Shown piece by piece: positions 1-18,833 of a stretch of DNA of 64,000 nucleotides. The notes beneath the pieces are model-generated. The model worked only from the letters and a program-made list of their open reading frames with translations, did no database searches and was not told where the DNA came from. The stretch is taken from contig BSDZ01000003.1 in assembly GCA_030268105.1 (NCBI GenBank), forward strand, positions 4,340,001-4,404,000, given 5' to 3'. A program made the translations under genes and the position numbers. Every line of letters begins with the position of its first letter. Position 1 is the stretch's first letter. The stretch is from Volvox africanus (Eukaryota > Chlorophyta > Chlorophyceae > Chlamydomonadales > Volvocaceae).

Positions 1-1438
1 AGATACTGGAAGCAGACACAGTAATTTGCGCCTATCCGCATGGAGGTTGAGTTTTAGGAAGTTGGCAACTCGTTGACGATTATGTCCTATGCCGTCCAGG
101 CGCGCAATGCTGCGCTGGTGTGGCGTATTGTGACCCATGGTGCTGCGGGAGGCACATCACATGTGAAGAAGCTATGGTGAGTGTTGGAACGCCGGGACGG
201 GATATGGTCACTCGAACAGACGAACGAGGTGGGAGATCTGATGGTAGCTCCTTTGTCTTTGCGGGAGTACCCAATGCTTTTTCTTTTCTGACGTCCTTGC
301 ATTTGCTTCCGCAAATAGTCAACGAGCTTTCTAAACATGCATATGATTCATCAACTGCATCCTCGAGTGGAGATAGCCGTAGTGAAATTGGTGGTGGTGA
401 TGGTGGTGCACAACACCCCACGGTTGTGTTAATGTGATCAGGTGCCCTGGCATGCCTTTTCATCCCAAATCTCGACCCCCTGCTCGCCACAGGCTCCACA
501 AGAGCACCATCTAGGCATGGGGACAGGCAAGACCGTAGACGAAGTTAGCTTTCGGATTCTGCATATCTACGGAAGTCCGTGCAGGAGACCGTACACAGCC
601 TTCGTGTGCATTGTGTGTCCTTCCGAGTGCAAGCCAAGAAGTCAACGGGCGACTGCTGTTCTCTGTCTTCCACATTCGACAGTAGGCGGCGAGGAACAGT
701 CACCGCTCCAATACCACGACAACTTAAAGAGGATGAATAGAATGTCACATGGCTGTACCTTGCCACCCCACCGCAGATAGCCACGTTGTCAACCACTCCG
801 ACACCACCATGTGATCAGCATAGCCGTAGAAGCTGTCCTTACCTGGACACAACTGGCGTTAGGTTAATTGAAGTTGGGCTGGCCGCTGCATTTGGGCAGT
901 GTATATTCGGGACGAGGTCTTCTAAATTGCATTCGCGGGTGCAGCAGCAGCAGTACTTGTGTTCTACATGCATGTACTGCAAGTGTGTTTCATGCACAGC
1001 TTTACAGAACCCTGGGTCGCTTATGGACCCAGTTCAAGCAGCTGTCGCTTCTTCAGGATGAACCATACCCATATGTGACCATATAGGGATAAACGTCGGC
1101 ATCGAAATCCAGCCATATATATGAAAGGACATCGCATATAAGGGTTTGGCGGGTTCATGTAAGTTAACGCAGAAGCAAAGTCGGTTGGCATCATGGCTGA
1201 AGTCATACTTTAAAACCTGACGAAGAAAAAAATCATTTTATTTTGTGCAGCAAAGAAAAACAAGGGTTGGATAGGGTAGGGCTTTTTCACGGCACTGACA
1301 ATTCGCTCTAAATAAAGTGGAGTCACAATTTATTTAATGTGTACATGTGAAGGGCCATCCATAAATTATTTTCATTTTATAGCCGATACGTGGTCGTGAC
1401 TTGCACGTTTAGTCAATCAGCCGCCGCTCCTTAAGACT
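1..1438. other. Upstream region without a recognised gene
   Basis: Open frames overlap on both strands at about 80-499, but none has a recognisable domain and the minus-strand frame is Ser/Pro-rich and of low complexity. I see no convincing splice-linked exons. The last part (about 1200-1438) is A/T-richer and is probably the 5' flank of the citrate synthase gene that starts at 1439. Confidence 0.4.
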
Positions 1439-4400
1439 ATGCTCGCCCAAGCAGTAAGCAGGATTGGTCTGGGATTAGGTACGCAGTCACTTCCCATAGT
1501 GGGAAACTCTCTACGTCGCTTTTGTAGCGATGGGGTCGACGACCTTAAGAAGGCACTGTCGGAGCTGATCCCCGAGCAACAGGTATTGTTCACATTCTCG
1601 AGCATTAATAAGCATGCCAGTCCTGAGATCCTGAGAAATTGAGCTACAGGAACGGTTGAAAGCGCTGAAAAAAAACTATGGCAGCAAGTCCCTTGGCGAG
1701 GTCACGGTGGACATGGCCATGGGCGGTATGCGGGGGATTCCGGTAAGCCCTATTGTATTGATTTGAAATGAAGTTCGAAGCAAATATATAGTTTCCAGTC
1801 TTTTTAACTACTTCAATTTCGTTTATCTGACTTTCCGGGTGCCCGCGCCATCTACATGGCTTGCTGGTCCCTCTATCAGGGCATGCTGTGGGAGACATCA
1901 CTCCTGGATCCCGAGGAGGGCATCCGCTTCCGTGGCCTCAGCATCCCGGACCTGCAGGTGCGGCTGCGGTTTGGGCGTCGCTATGAGTGGACGGGCCGTT
2001 CGGGTATGTTGGGGATTTGGAAGGAGTTGAGGGTCTTTGATGTGGGTCACAAGGATGTAAGATCCTGCACCAGGGGAAAAAATAACTTGGTGGTAACGGT
2101 GGGTTGGTCTGTATTAACGCGAAACAGGTGTTGTTTCTAATCGTAGGCCCAGCTGCCGTCGGCGGTGCCAGGCGGCCAGCCCATTCCCGAGGGGCTGCTA
2201 TGGCTGCTGCTCACTGGCAAGGTACGCCAATCGAGCGTTCATTTCTATATGTGTGTGCTGTCCAGCGATTAGGGCTTCCTTGAGCAGGGGTTGGGCCACT
2301 CCCTAAGGCGTCAGTGTTTTGCTGATGCCCTTGCACGTCTAGAAGATATTCCCTCCGTAAGTAGGTTCGCGGCTTATCTAGGTTTGCAATTTCCACAGAA
2401 CCATAGAGTGCCTAGACGCAGCAACCGTCAGTTTCAAACTGCCATCTCATGCCATAGTCTTACGTCCTGTAGTCTTCGCTGTGCTGGATCCTTCATGCTC
2501 TCCCACCCAGGTGCCCACAAAGGAGCAGGCAGCCTCTGTGACCGAAGAGCTGCGTGAGCGTTCCCATCTGGGGCCACACGTGCTCAAGGTGTTGAATTCA
2601 CTGCCGGATGATGCGCACCCCATGTCGCAGCTGTCCGTGGGCGTGATGGCGCTGCAGGTAAGCAGATTTGTTGAAGGGTATGGCTGCAGAAAGGCGATGT
2701 TGTCGCTGCCCGATGTGCCCGTGCTCGGTTGGGATATGTCTCTTAAGTGGGTTATACAGGCATAGTGGCATGCAAGGCGTGGCAAGCTTCGATTCCCACT
2801 CAAGGGTGAGGATGCAATGGACTGTCAACCTATCGGGCTAGCAGTTGTGGCTTGCATCACGTGACTGGCTTTGTCGGTGCCACCCCAGAGCGAAACCCCT
2901 GCACGAAAGGCGAGGGCCCCAGGGAGGTCTTCCTAACGGAAACCGTGGTTTAGTGCTCCTAACTCGCGTTACCCGGCCGCCCCGCAGTCTGGTAGCCACT
3001 TTGCCGCCGCCTATACGCGCGGCACGCATAAGAGCAAATACTGGGAGACGGTTTACGAGGACAGTATGGACCTGATCGCCAAGCTGCCACAGCTGGCTGC
3101 CATGATCTATCGCCGCACCTACAAAGGGGGGGAACAGATTCATCCTCACCACACATTGGACTGGGCCGCGAACCTGGCGTATATGATGGGTAAGAGGGTG
3201 GACTGATCCCGCAGGCTGCAGGATTCCCTGTTTGTCACCTCACGGCTTGTATCAGGCAGGTCTGGTAGATGATTTTATGACATGCAATAGACTGCGTGTG
3301 CGGCGTTGTCGTGCGTAAGACTTTTCACGATCCTCCTGCAAAGGGCCTTCGCACTGCCTCGCCGAAGCAACGTGCAAATTGTCGCTTAGGTTTTAATCCC
3401 CGCCCCGTATCCGTCCGCAGGGTACGAGGATTCCAGCTGTCATGAGATGATGCGCATGTACCAGACCATCCACAGTGACCACGAGGTGAGGTGGTGGGAG
3501 AGACGGAGGAGGCGAGGCAGCCCACCCACATGGCCACAATAAAAGCACGGAGCGGGTTGAGGGACGGCGGAAGGTTGCTGGCTTGCTGCGATATAGAGAT
3601 GGCAGTGGAGTGGAGTGATGTAGGCTCGGAGATGGGGTACTGGGCTCTGGGGTCGTCAGGAATCTCATATCATCCCTGGCCCTCCTTCCCTTCCTCCGCT
3701 TTTCCGCCAACCTACCCTCCTTGCTCACAGGGTGGCAACGTTTCAGCGCACACCACCCATCTGGTTGGGAGCGCTCTCTCTGATCCGTACTTGTCGTACG
3801 CCGCCGGTATGAACGGACTGGCGGGGCCGTTGCACGGTCTGGCGAACCAGGAGGTGCTTCGCTGGCTGAAGGACCTCACCGCGAAGGTTAGGGGGACGGA
3901 AGCGGCTATACGGCAGTAGGTCTAGCTGTTTGAGCACCTGTAGAACGCGACGCGGGATCGGGATCTCTAGGAAGCCGGACCAAACATTCAAGGCCATATT
4001 GATGGTTCCGCAAACCAGGATAGCGTTACGCTTCCCCACCTCTGCAGTCAGAGCATGACAGGATGGCTGTGACATGGCTTTCCGCTGCTTTCCTCCTCAC
4101 AGCTGGGCCCCCAGCCTGATAAGGAGGCGGTCCGCAAGTACGTCGAGGACACGCTTGCTTCCGGCAAGGTCGTACCTGGGTATGGCCATGCCGTACTCCG
4201 GAAGACCGACCCGCGGTATACGTGCCAGGTGGGTTCGTCCGCCCATATCGCTCAATGTCATCATGATTCCTGTAGGCGTCCATCGGGGCTGACGACTGAT
4301 GTCCGGTCCCTACTTCTCTCCTGCGGCTAAGCAGCCGACCGGTCCCTCAGGCGCCGTGCCGCTCCTTTCTGGTCCCCGTTTTTCCTGTTCTCGCCACCCC

Positions 4401-5115
4401 TTGTGCTCCCTCCTCCTCTTCCTTTCAACTCCTTGCTGCAGCGCGAATTCGCCCAGAAGTACATGCCGGATTACCCGCTGTTCAAGCTGGTGTCCGACTT
4501 ATACGAGGTGGTTCCTGAGGTGCTGAGCAAGACCGGAAAGGTAAGAAACGGATGGTGTCGCTGGTAAGCGAAGGAACTGGCTTGCCCTCCTCTCCCTCCT
4601 GCCCACTTGCCCCTCCCCTTCCCCCCTTGCCCCGCGGTGTCTCGGCAGATCAAGAACCCTTGGCCAAATGTGGACGCCCACAGCGGCGTGTTGTTGCAGT
4701 ACTACGGCATCACGGAGGAGAACTACTACACGGTGCTGTTCGGAGTGTCGCGAGCGCTGGGGGTGCTGGCGCAGGTGAGGGCAGAGGGAAAGAGGCGGGC
4801 GGACGGGCAGGCAGCAGGCGCGAGGGAGGCGGGGCTTGCGGAGGTGTGTCGTTGCCGGCAGGTTGGCATTGTTGAGAGGTTCGTAGTGCTTGCAGTGGGT
4901 CTGGGGCTCATGTGGGTACGGTATTTCCGGCTGCCTACGTTTCAGTATGTGGGTCAGTAAGCCCTCACCCGCGTTCCCCTTCCCACCACCTGCATGCCCA
5001 GGGTGTGTGGTCTCGCGCACTGGGCCTGCCCATCGAGCGGCCCAAGTCCATGACAATGGGCGTGCTCGAAAAGCGTTTTGTAGCCGCCGCAGCTGCGGCC
5101 CCTGCAGCCAAGTGA
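1439..5115 (+). CDS. CS: Mitochondrial citrate synthase, copy 1 (12 exons)
   Basis: Citrate synthase condenses acetyl-CoA and oxaloacetate to citrate in the mitochondrial TCA cycle. Exons: 1439-1582, 1650-1742, 1880-1957, 2147-2221, 2511-2657, 2988-3189, 3421-3485, 3731-3886, 4103-4228, 4442-4540, 4649-4774, 5002-5115. All borders are GT-AG, and exons 6/7 share a split Gly codon. The model gives 474 aa, the usual eukaryotic length. The N-terminus is rich in Arg, Ala and Leu with few acidic residues, as in mitochondrial presequences. The catalytic regions are present: the His in [14 protein letters not shown], the His in [16 protein letters not shown] and the Asp in [11 protein letters not shown]. 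The last exon ends in an Ala-rich tail ([11 protein letters not shown]) absent from copy 2. From just upstream of exon 7 to mid exon 12 it is almost identical to copy 2, introns included. Confidence 0.95.
3411..5059 (+). repeat. Near-identical 1649-bp tract shared with 12767-14415 (copy A)
   Basis: The tract runs from 10 bases before exon 7 of citrate synthase copy 1 into its last exon and matches 12767-14415 base for base. I found only three differences: one in intron 7, one synonymous change at the first base of exon 9, and one in intron 11. Introns 7-11 are as well conserved as the exons, while introns 1-6 of the two genes are largely unrelated. This points to recent gene conversion or a partial duplication rather than selection. 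Confidence 0.9.
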
Positions 5116-6904
5116 GTTTGTCTGGACGATGACAACCTCATTTGCCGAGAAGCATGGTCTCGCACCTGTCCTGGCAATTAAGCCGCAGGTCATTTCGGGA
5201 CACAGTCACCCGCAATGAGCGCTCTGCGACTTGAATTGGGTGCGTCCCTTTGGTGAGGCTTATTCAGGTAGGGCGTGCCGGCAGGCGGGCACCGCATTAC
5301 ACCGTGTCCAACGGGAAAGCGATCTCTTCATTTCATCGTCAGGTTCATACCATAGGACCTGCCTCTTTATGACCATGTGACCCTTTCAAGATCGGGTTTC
5401 GGCAGGGAGCGTGCTGTAGACACTGCAGGAAGGTAGGTGGGGAAATGTGTGTTGTGCAGGTCAGGGCCGTCACGCGCACCGTTACAGCTGGTGAGGCTGA
5501 CATGCAGGGTTGCAAGGTCTGACGGAGCTGAGTATATGCGTGTGACGTGTCGTGCGATGATGATAGACGCGCATAATGTGGTCGTGCTGATGCCCCGGAA
5601 CCCCGCGCTCGTTATTATGGTACTGGTACTGTGGTGGTGGTGGTGGGCTTAAAATGGCTTTTTCCTCGAATATGGGAAGATTTCCTCGATGCTATTGTGG
5701 CACTGTCAGTCAACGGCCGCCGTGGGTATGCGTGCTCAGCTGTCAGCTGGACGCGCAGGGGCTTATCTAGGGGTTGGATTTTAGGTTCCATCCCGTAACC
5801 GCACCTCGCGACAAGGATATGAGCGGAGATTCGTGATCAGTATTTTGACCATGCGCATTTGGATGCTCCGACGCGTCCAGGAATCCCTGGCTTGTAGCGT
5901 GCAAAGGTTACTGGAATTTCTGGCATCTGCTGGTTTATTTGTTGACATGGATAAGGGGCGCTCCGGCCCCCTTCCCTCTTAAAAGATGGAGGTTGAACGC
6001 ACACATGCTGCAAAATAGACATGTAGAAAGTGATGCTCGATAGATGTTAGCATAGGTTGAGGGTCTTAGGCGCGGAGTGTCGTAATGAATACGGCCTGCG
6101 GAGCGTATGTAAGAACATTTCCCCATGTACGGCACTTCGGGAATGCGAGGAGGCTCAATGACCGCTAGACCGCTAAGACGCCAAGCAACGGTACAAGATG
6201 CACGAAAACACACTAGAAACAACGAAAAAATTAAAAAACGCCCCCATCAATGTATAACGCCAAAAAGGCCTGACAGAACTCCCCGTGTGGACAAACCTTA
6301 TGTCTACAACCTTTCCTTTCCGTCCATTGTTTCACCATTCTTTACTGTTAAGGCGCTTAATGTGGCTAAGAGCCGGGAAAGCATGCCGGCCTTTGTTTGG
6401 CTGTGTCCGCAAGGAAAAGAAGAGCCCAGCGCGTACAGTAGCCGTTCTGGATTTCCAGCAGTACCGCAATCCTCGTGAAATTGCCTTCAGCACTCCATCG
6501 GAAACCACGTCAGCACCCAGAGAGACATTTTCAGGCCAGTTTGATCGTGACCCGGGGGTCGGTATTCTTTCTGGCAATCATTCTGAGCGAGTAAAGGAAC
6601 ACTATCGATGAAGTTCAATAGCAGGAGGTGCATAACACGGGGGTGCATAACACGGAGCGTGCGTCCTTTTGCGGCCCGAGGGCGTTTAAGGTTCTCGTTA
6701 CGTTTGCATCGGATACGAACATCACCGAACTCCTAATTTATGCCTATAAGCTGCGCTTCGCGTATGGTGGCCTTGCCACAAAGACTAAGAAAGTAAGAAG
6801 CGCCTTGTCCACACAGACAAAAAGGTTACTTTCATTAGCACCCTGGCAGCTCGAGGTCATCTACTGTAGCCGCCCTATACAGCGCAGTCTCCAGAACACA
6901 ATCA
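5116..6904. other. Intergenic region between the two citrate synthase genes
   Basis: About 1.8 kb hold the 3' flank of copy 1 and the 5' flank of copy 2. There is a short GGT run at about 5629-5648. The open frames seen here (for example 6125-6478) are short, not splice-linked and match no family I know. I see no gene. Confidence 0.5.
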
Positions 6905-14456
<7,552 letters not shown>

Positions 14457-16074
14457 TACGATGCTTTATACGGCGAAGATTGGATTTCAATGCACTTTCA
14501 GTTGTTGTGTTGTTTGTTGTGTTGTAAGGACCGTCTTAACGCGAAGTTCGCATGTAGCAGTTGGATGTTGGTTGGAAGCTGACCCGAAACCGGGGTCAGG
14601 GGACTGCCGCACATGGCTGCAGTAAAGGCATTCACCGCCCCGCCGCTCGCTGCTCAAGTTGCTCCAGCATGATGCATTGGGGGTCTTGAATTACGCTATC
14701 CGGGTGCTGTGGACATACAGATACTACTGAAGTCGTTCGTACACTGCGAGGTACGAAGGCTAAGAACGCTGTTTAACTTCCGATGTCATGAGGGTGTTCC
14801 ATAGCAGTCGATGTTTGCTGGTTGCGCGCATTTGGCGAAATTCGGCTTTCGGAGAAATGGTAACCATGACACCGAACAGGTCCAGTACACAGCGTGAGGA
14901 CTTCCCGAAAGGATGGGGGGATGGCAATGAATATGTAACGGCTGATGCCTGAGGTTGTCCAGACATCACAGCTACCCCCTGAACGTAGTAGCTCCTCGTC
15001 CCCAGACTTCCCTCCCCAGGCCATGGCCAAAGCCAGTTGCGGCCACGAGAGAGCTGCATTCTGGCGAGATATGTAACCAAAGGGTCGCGCGACGCTCCCC
15101 TCCCCTCAGGGTCAGTGGACCGTAACCATCAACGAAGAAAACCAAAAAAACGCAAACAGCAACATCCACCGTTGTGCCGGCATGCCTTCTCAGTCTGCAC
15201 CACTACGGGGTCCACTGGTGCATCACACTGGTGCCGTAGACGCCGCTCAAAAGTTAGCTAGCTCAAAAAATTATGGTTTTTCACTATCTGTCCCTCCCTA
15301 CGTCTCTAATCTCTTGTCTTCCCTCTCCTCTCGTGCAGCTGGCTAGGTATTCCGGTGGGTTGGAAAGACCAGAACTTCCCGCCCTCTCCCCTCTCCCCTC
15401 GACTACCACTAAATGATTCTTCCCGGAAAATATACGGGCACCGAACGGACGGACACAGGATCACTGACAGACGGACACAGGCTCACAGGCACTAATCAGT
15501 AGGCGAGTCGGCGCGTCTGAAAGCCAGAAATGACACAAACATTCTCAGAGGTGCGCTGACCGGGCTCGACCAAACGAAGCCCGGGACTTGGGTTCCAAAG
15601 CAGGATGACTAGTTTTGTGCACACAATGCAGCGGTGCGCTGCGTTGTAATGGCGGAGCTAATGTGTGGAAGGCTGCTCTAAGGCTCCTCGCTGGCGGATA
15701 TCCAGATGGCATACTCTCTTAGAAACTCGAGATGCTCACAATCTAACCACGACATTCATACTTGATCATACTAACGATACGAGTTCGAAAGCATAGAAAA
15801 TGCGCCACAAGATCGTTGCTGCTGCACAGCTTAGGAAAGACGTATGTTGCTTGCCTGCCAGCCCCCACGGTGCCTGCCGGCCATGCAGCCGGTCCCCACG
15901 GTGTGTAGCAGCGAGCAGGTGAGCGGTTCCATGGAATGGGGGGCTTCGATGCCACGCCATGTTACCTGTTGCCCAGTCGCAGGCAGCTGTGTCCCATCAC
16001 TGCCCTCCGCTGATGCGACTGCAAAGCCCTAGGGGCCTCCCCGCTCGACGGCCTTCACTGGTGTAATCCTTTCT
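14457..16074. other. Intergenic region between citrate synthase copy 2 and the Maf gene
   Basis: The region holds the converging 3' flanks of the plus-strand citrate synthase and the minus-strand Maf gene. It has only short unlinked open frames, an A-rich stretch near 15136-15160, and no recognisable domain. Confidence 0.45.
14523..14527 (+). promoter_or_regulatory. Putative polyadenylation signal TGTAA (citrate synthase copy 2)
   Basis: TGTAA lies 67 nt after the stop codon in a GTTGTGTT-rich stretch. TGTAA is the usual poly(A) signal of chlorophycean green algae. Confidence 0.55.
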
Positions 16075-17362
16075 TCACATTCCTGCGGCTTCAACCATCA
16101 GTCGCAGCACCACATGCTTCGGCAGCCCCATGACGCTGCAGATGCTGCCGTCCATGCGCTCCACGTGGGGCTCGATCAGGGGGTGCTCAATCTGCACCAG
16201 CGGCCAGCAGGAGCACCAGGTGGGGCAGCAAGATGGTGATGATGATTTTAATAACAATAATAGTATGACTCATTTCCGAAACCCCCTTCCTCCATGCGGC
16301 TGGTGGTACACAGCGAGCCAGGAGCAATCGATCGGCCCTCCCGTTTGGCCAGCAACCAACAGCATTTCGCAACGCTGTCTGCTTCGCCGTCGCAAATCGA
16401 GCTAACGCACTAGCTCCACACGCGCACCATCAGCCCGCCGGCGCAGTAGAACACGGTCCCCTCCGCGATGAGCTTGTCCCGCACTTCTGCGGGAATGGGT
16501 TTCATGTGAACGAAGGCCCGCTCTACCTCCTCCATCTCGCGGCCGCTCAGCAGGTCCGTGACCAGCACTGCTCCCACTGTGGAGGCGGGGCTACGGCTGT
16601 AACCCTCCATGTACTCGTGCACCTCATCTACGGAGCCGGGCTTCTCCAGAATACGATCCTCATGGGCCACCACCTGAGGTGACGGCATGAGCCGTCACAA
16701 AAGCAGAGGCGAAGTTGGAGAAGAAGGAGAAGTAACGCTGCGCGGGGATCACGTCGACTGGGTTTGAGTTTTGAGCATGAGAGAACCTAAGCAATCTCGA
16801 GCCATGCTAAGCCCTGTCCCGCAGACTGCCTACACGTTTCGGTGGGATGTACGACCGCTGACAAGTATTGCAATCAAGTATGCACTGATTTCCCAGGGTT
16901 AGGTGTGATACATGCGGCCAACGGGTTTCTGCGAGCGTGTTACAGACGCGTACTTGGTCGCAAGTGATGAGGAGGCCCTGCATTTCTTCGCCTCCATCCT
17001 TCATCTTTTGGATGATGGCGTCCCTCTTCGCCCGGGCAAGGAGCGTCACCAGCCTGCATCGTGCGTTTTGGACACAGAGTTTCGTAACAGCTTGAACAGG
17101 TTGCAATAGGGTCTGGATGTCCATCGTCCTGCACTTACGTGTCAGGGCTTGGGTCTCGAATAGCTTTCTCATTAATGTCCGCGGCTTTTACCTCGTATGT
17201 GAAACCATGCTCTGCCGCAAGCTGGTCCATAATTTGCTTTCGCGCGATCGAGCTGGATCCCAGTATTATACGTGGCTTGGATTGGAAAAAGGTAGTCAAT
17301 TTTTGATGATAATCCATAGATCTCGTTCTCGTTTGGATGCCTGGTGACAGGGAGGGCATCAT
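16075..17362 (-). CDS. MAF: Maf-like nucleotide pyrophosphatase (4 exons)
   Basis: Maf proteins hydrolyse non-canonical or selected nucleoside triphosphates to monophosphates (house-cleaning pyrophosphatases). Exons in transcript order: 17362-17139, 17053-16954, 16673-16428, 16191-16075, with GT-AG borders and continuous phase. The product is 228 aa from the first ATG, or 213 aa from the in-frame ATG at 17317, which is closer to the usual family length of about 200. Diagnostic segments in order: RIILGSSSIARKQIM (phosphate loop), ADINEKAIRDPSPDT, LLARAKRDAI, LLITCDQVV, ILEKPGS, GYSRSPASTVGAVLVTDL, FYCAGGLM-IEHPLIEPHV and ICSVMGLP. The SSSIARK loop resembles plant Maf proteins more than the bacterial SPRR form. 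The gene is divergent from HSP90, with about 1.5 kb between the starts. Confidence 0.9.
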
Positions 17363-18833
17363 GAAGCCTGTCTGTGATGTTGCAAATGATGCTATGCGTT
17401 GACAAAATAAGATTGAAGCTTTAGGATCTAGCCCCTTTTTCTCACGAAAGGAATTTTTCTGATAAGCGCTCAGCTAGGGAACCGGGAAGCTGTGAACTCA
17501 TGTATAACCGTACGAAAACTGCTGGTTTCGGGGCGAAAAAGAAAACTTACGACAACAGCGTTACCATCACGTGCCGATAGGCGTCCTATGGAACCCGCCT
17601 TAACCACTAAAATTTATGGTTAACAGGCAGCAATGCAACAATTACAGTTGCTGCTCGACGGGCTGTCTAAGAGCTTTTACTTCAAGTCCTCTTCCCCTTC
17701 ACGTCGACCGAATCTCTAAGTTCTTAGGACCCGCACCCATTCATGGTCCACTGATTTCCACTCCGGATGCATGCTGTGGTACGACCCGCAGGACCTGCAT
17801 TGCCTGCGTATCTTGGTCCATAACAGTGTTTGTTACTTCCCCGGGTGTGATTGGGGTACAGACCCGCAGCAGATATATTCGAAGCAATTATTTCAGGACG
17901 GCGCGGACAGCCTCCCCGATATGGACGACATCGTCTATGAAAAGGATGGCAGAGCTTTTATTAAGTCCATGTGGTGGAGAAGCCATAGAGGTCATGCAGA
18001 CCTGCTCTTTTGGTGGGGTAGGTTTCACCATACACCTGTTGGAGAGGAATGGAGAATACTACATTCTTTTCCGTGACGTTACAGGTAAACCTCATAGCTG
18101 CTTAAAACGGCTTTATTCGGCAAGCTAGAAGGCAGTCACAGAGTGCTGGTCAATCTTGGTTGGGCTTAAAGGAGAGAGGAACTTGGTACGCCCCATACAA
18201 GCACCCCGGTAACGTGTGGCGATACATGTCGGAGAAAGCACTATGAGAGGAATCACAAGCAGGGGAAAAAGAGTGCATGGCTCCATATGCATGGCTCCGA
18301 CGCATCCTAGCAGCACCTAGCTCCATATGCAGCATGTACTTGCAGATAAGAACGCCTGCTTAACACCCGTCCCTGCCAACCCCGATACCGATAGTGCAGA
18401 TGTGGTTGAGCATAAAGTTGTCACTTTTCCAAAAGCGAAAAGTTCAAGGTGAGAGCTTCTGGCATTATCAACTAAGTAATAACATCAGTCATACAATTAT
18501 TTGAACTGATATCGAAAAGGAATTTCCAGGGACGTAATATATACATACGGACATTGCGTCACGTAACATCATGAAATAACTATAGATGAAGAGTGGATCA
18601 TATTAATACAAGGCGACAAAGTACACGAACCCTCCCGAAGTCCCGACGCATTTGTGGTGCCGTACTATGGAAATTTCCCGATATTAATGTACCCCACGAC
18701 TATGATTACGAGAACACTGTTCTGCATTCACTTGTGAGGAAGTGACAGTGAAATTCAGCATACGGTTGATATTTTTTCATAAGGGATACTTCCGATCTTT
18801 CGGCGGCTCGGCATCCACTTTCACATAGGGATC
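17363..18833. other. Divergent Maf/HSP90 intergenic region with two exon-like open frames
   Basis: Two overlapping plus-strand open frames (17771-18076 and 17616-18128) have partly protein-like composition. One reads acidic around DSLPDMDDIVYEKDG. The other reads GVGFTIHLLERNGEYYIL and ends at a possible donor after FRDVTG near 18085. They are in different frames and I could not join them into a gene. The remainder is probably 5' flanks. Confidence 0.3.
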
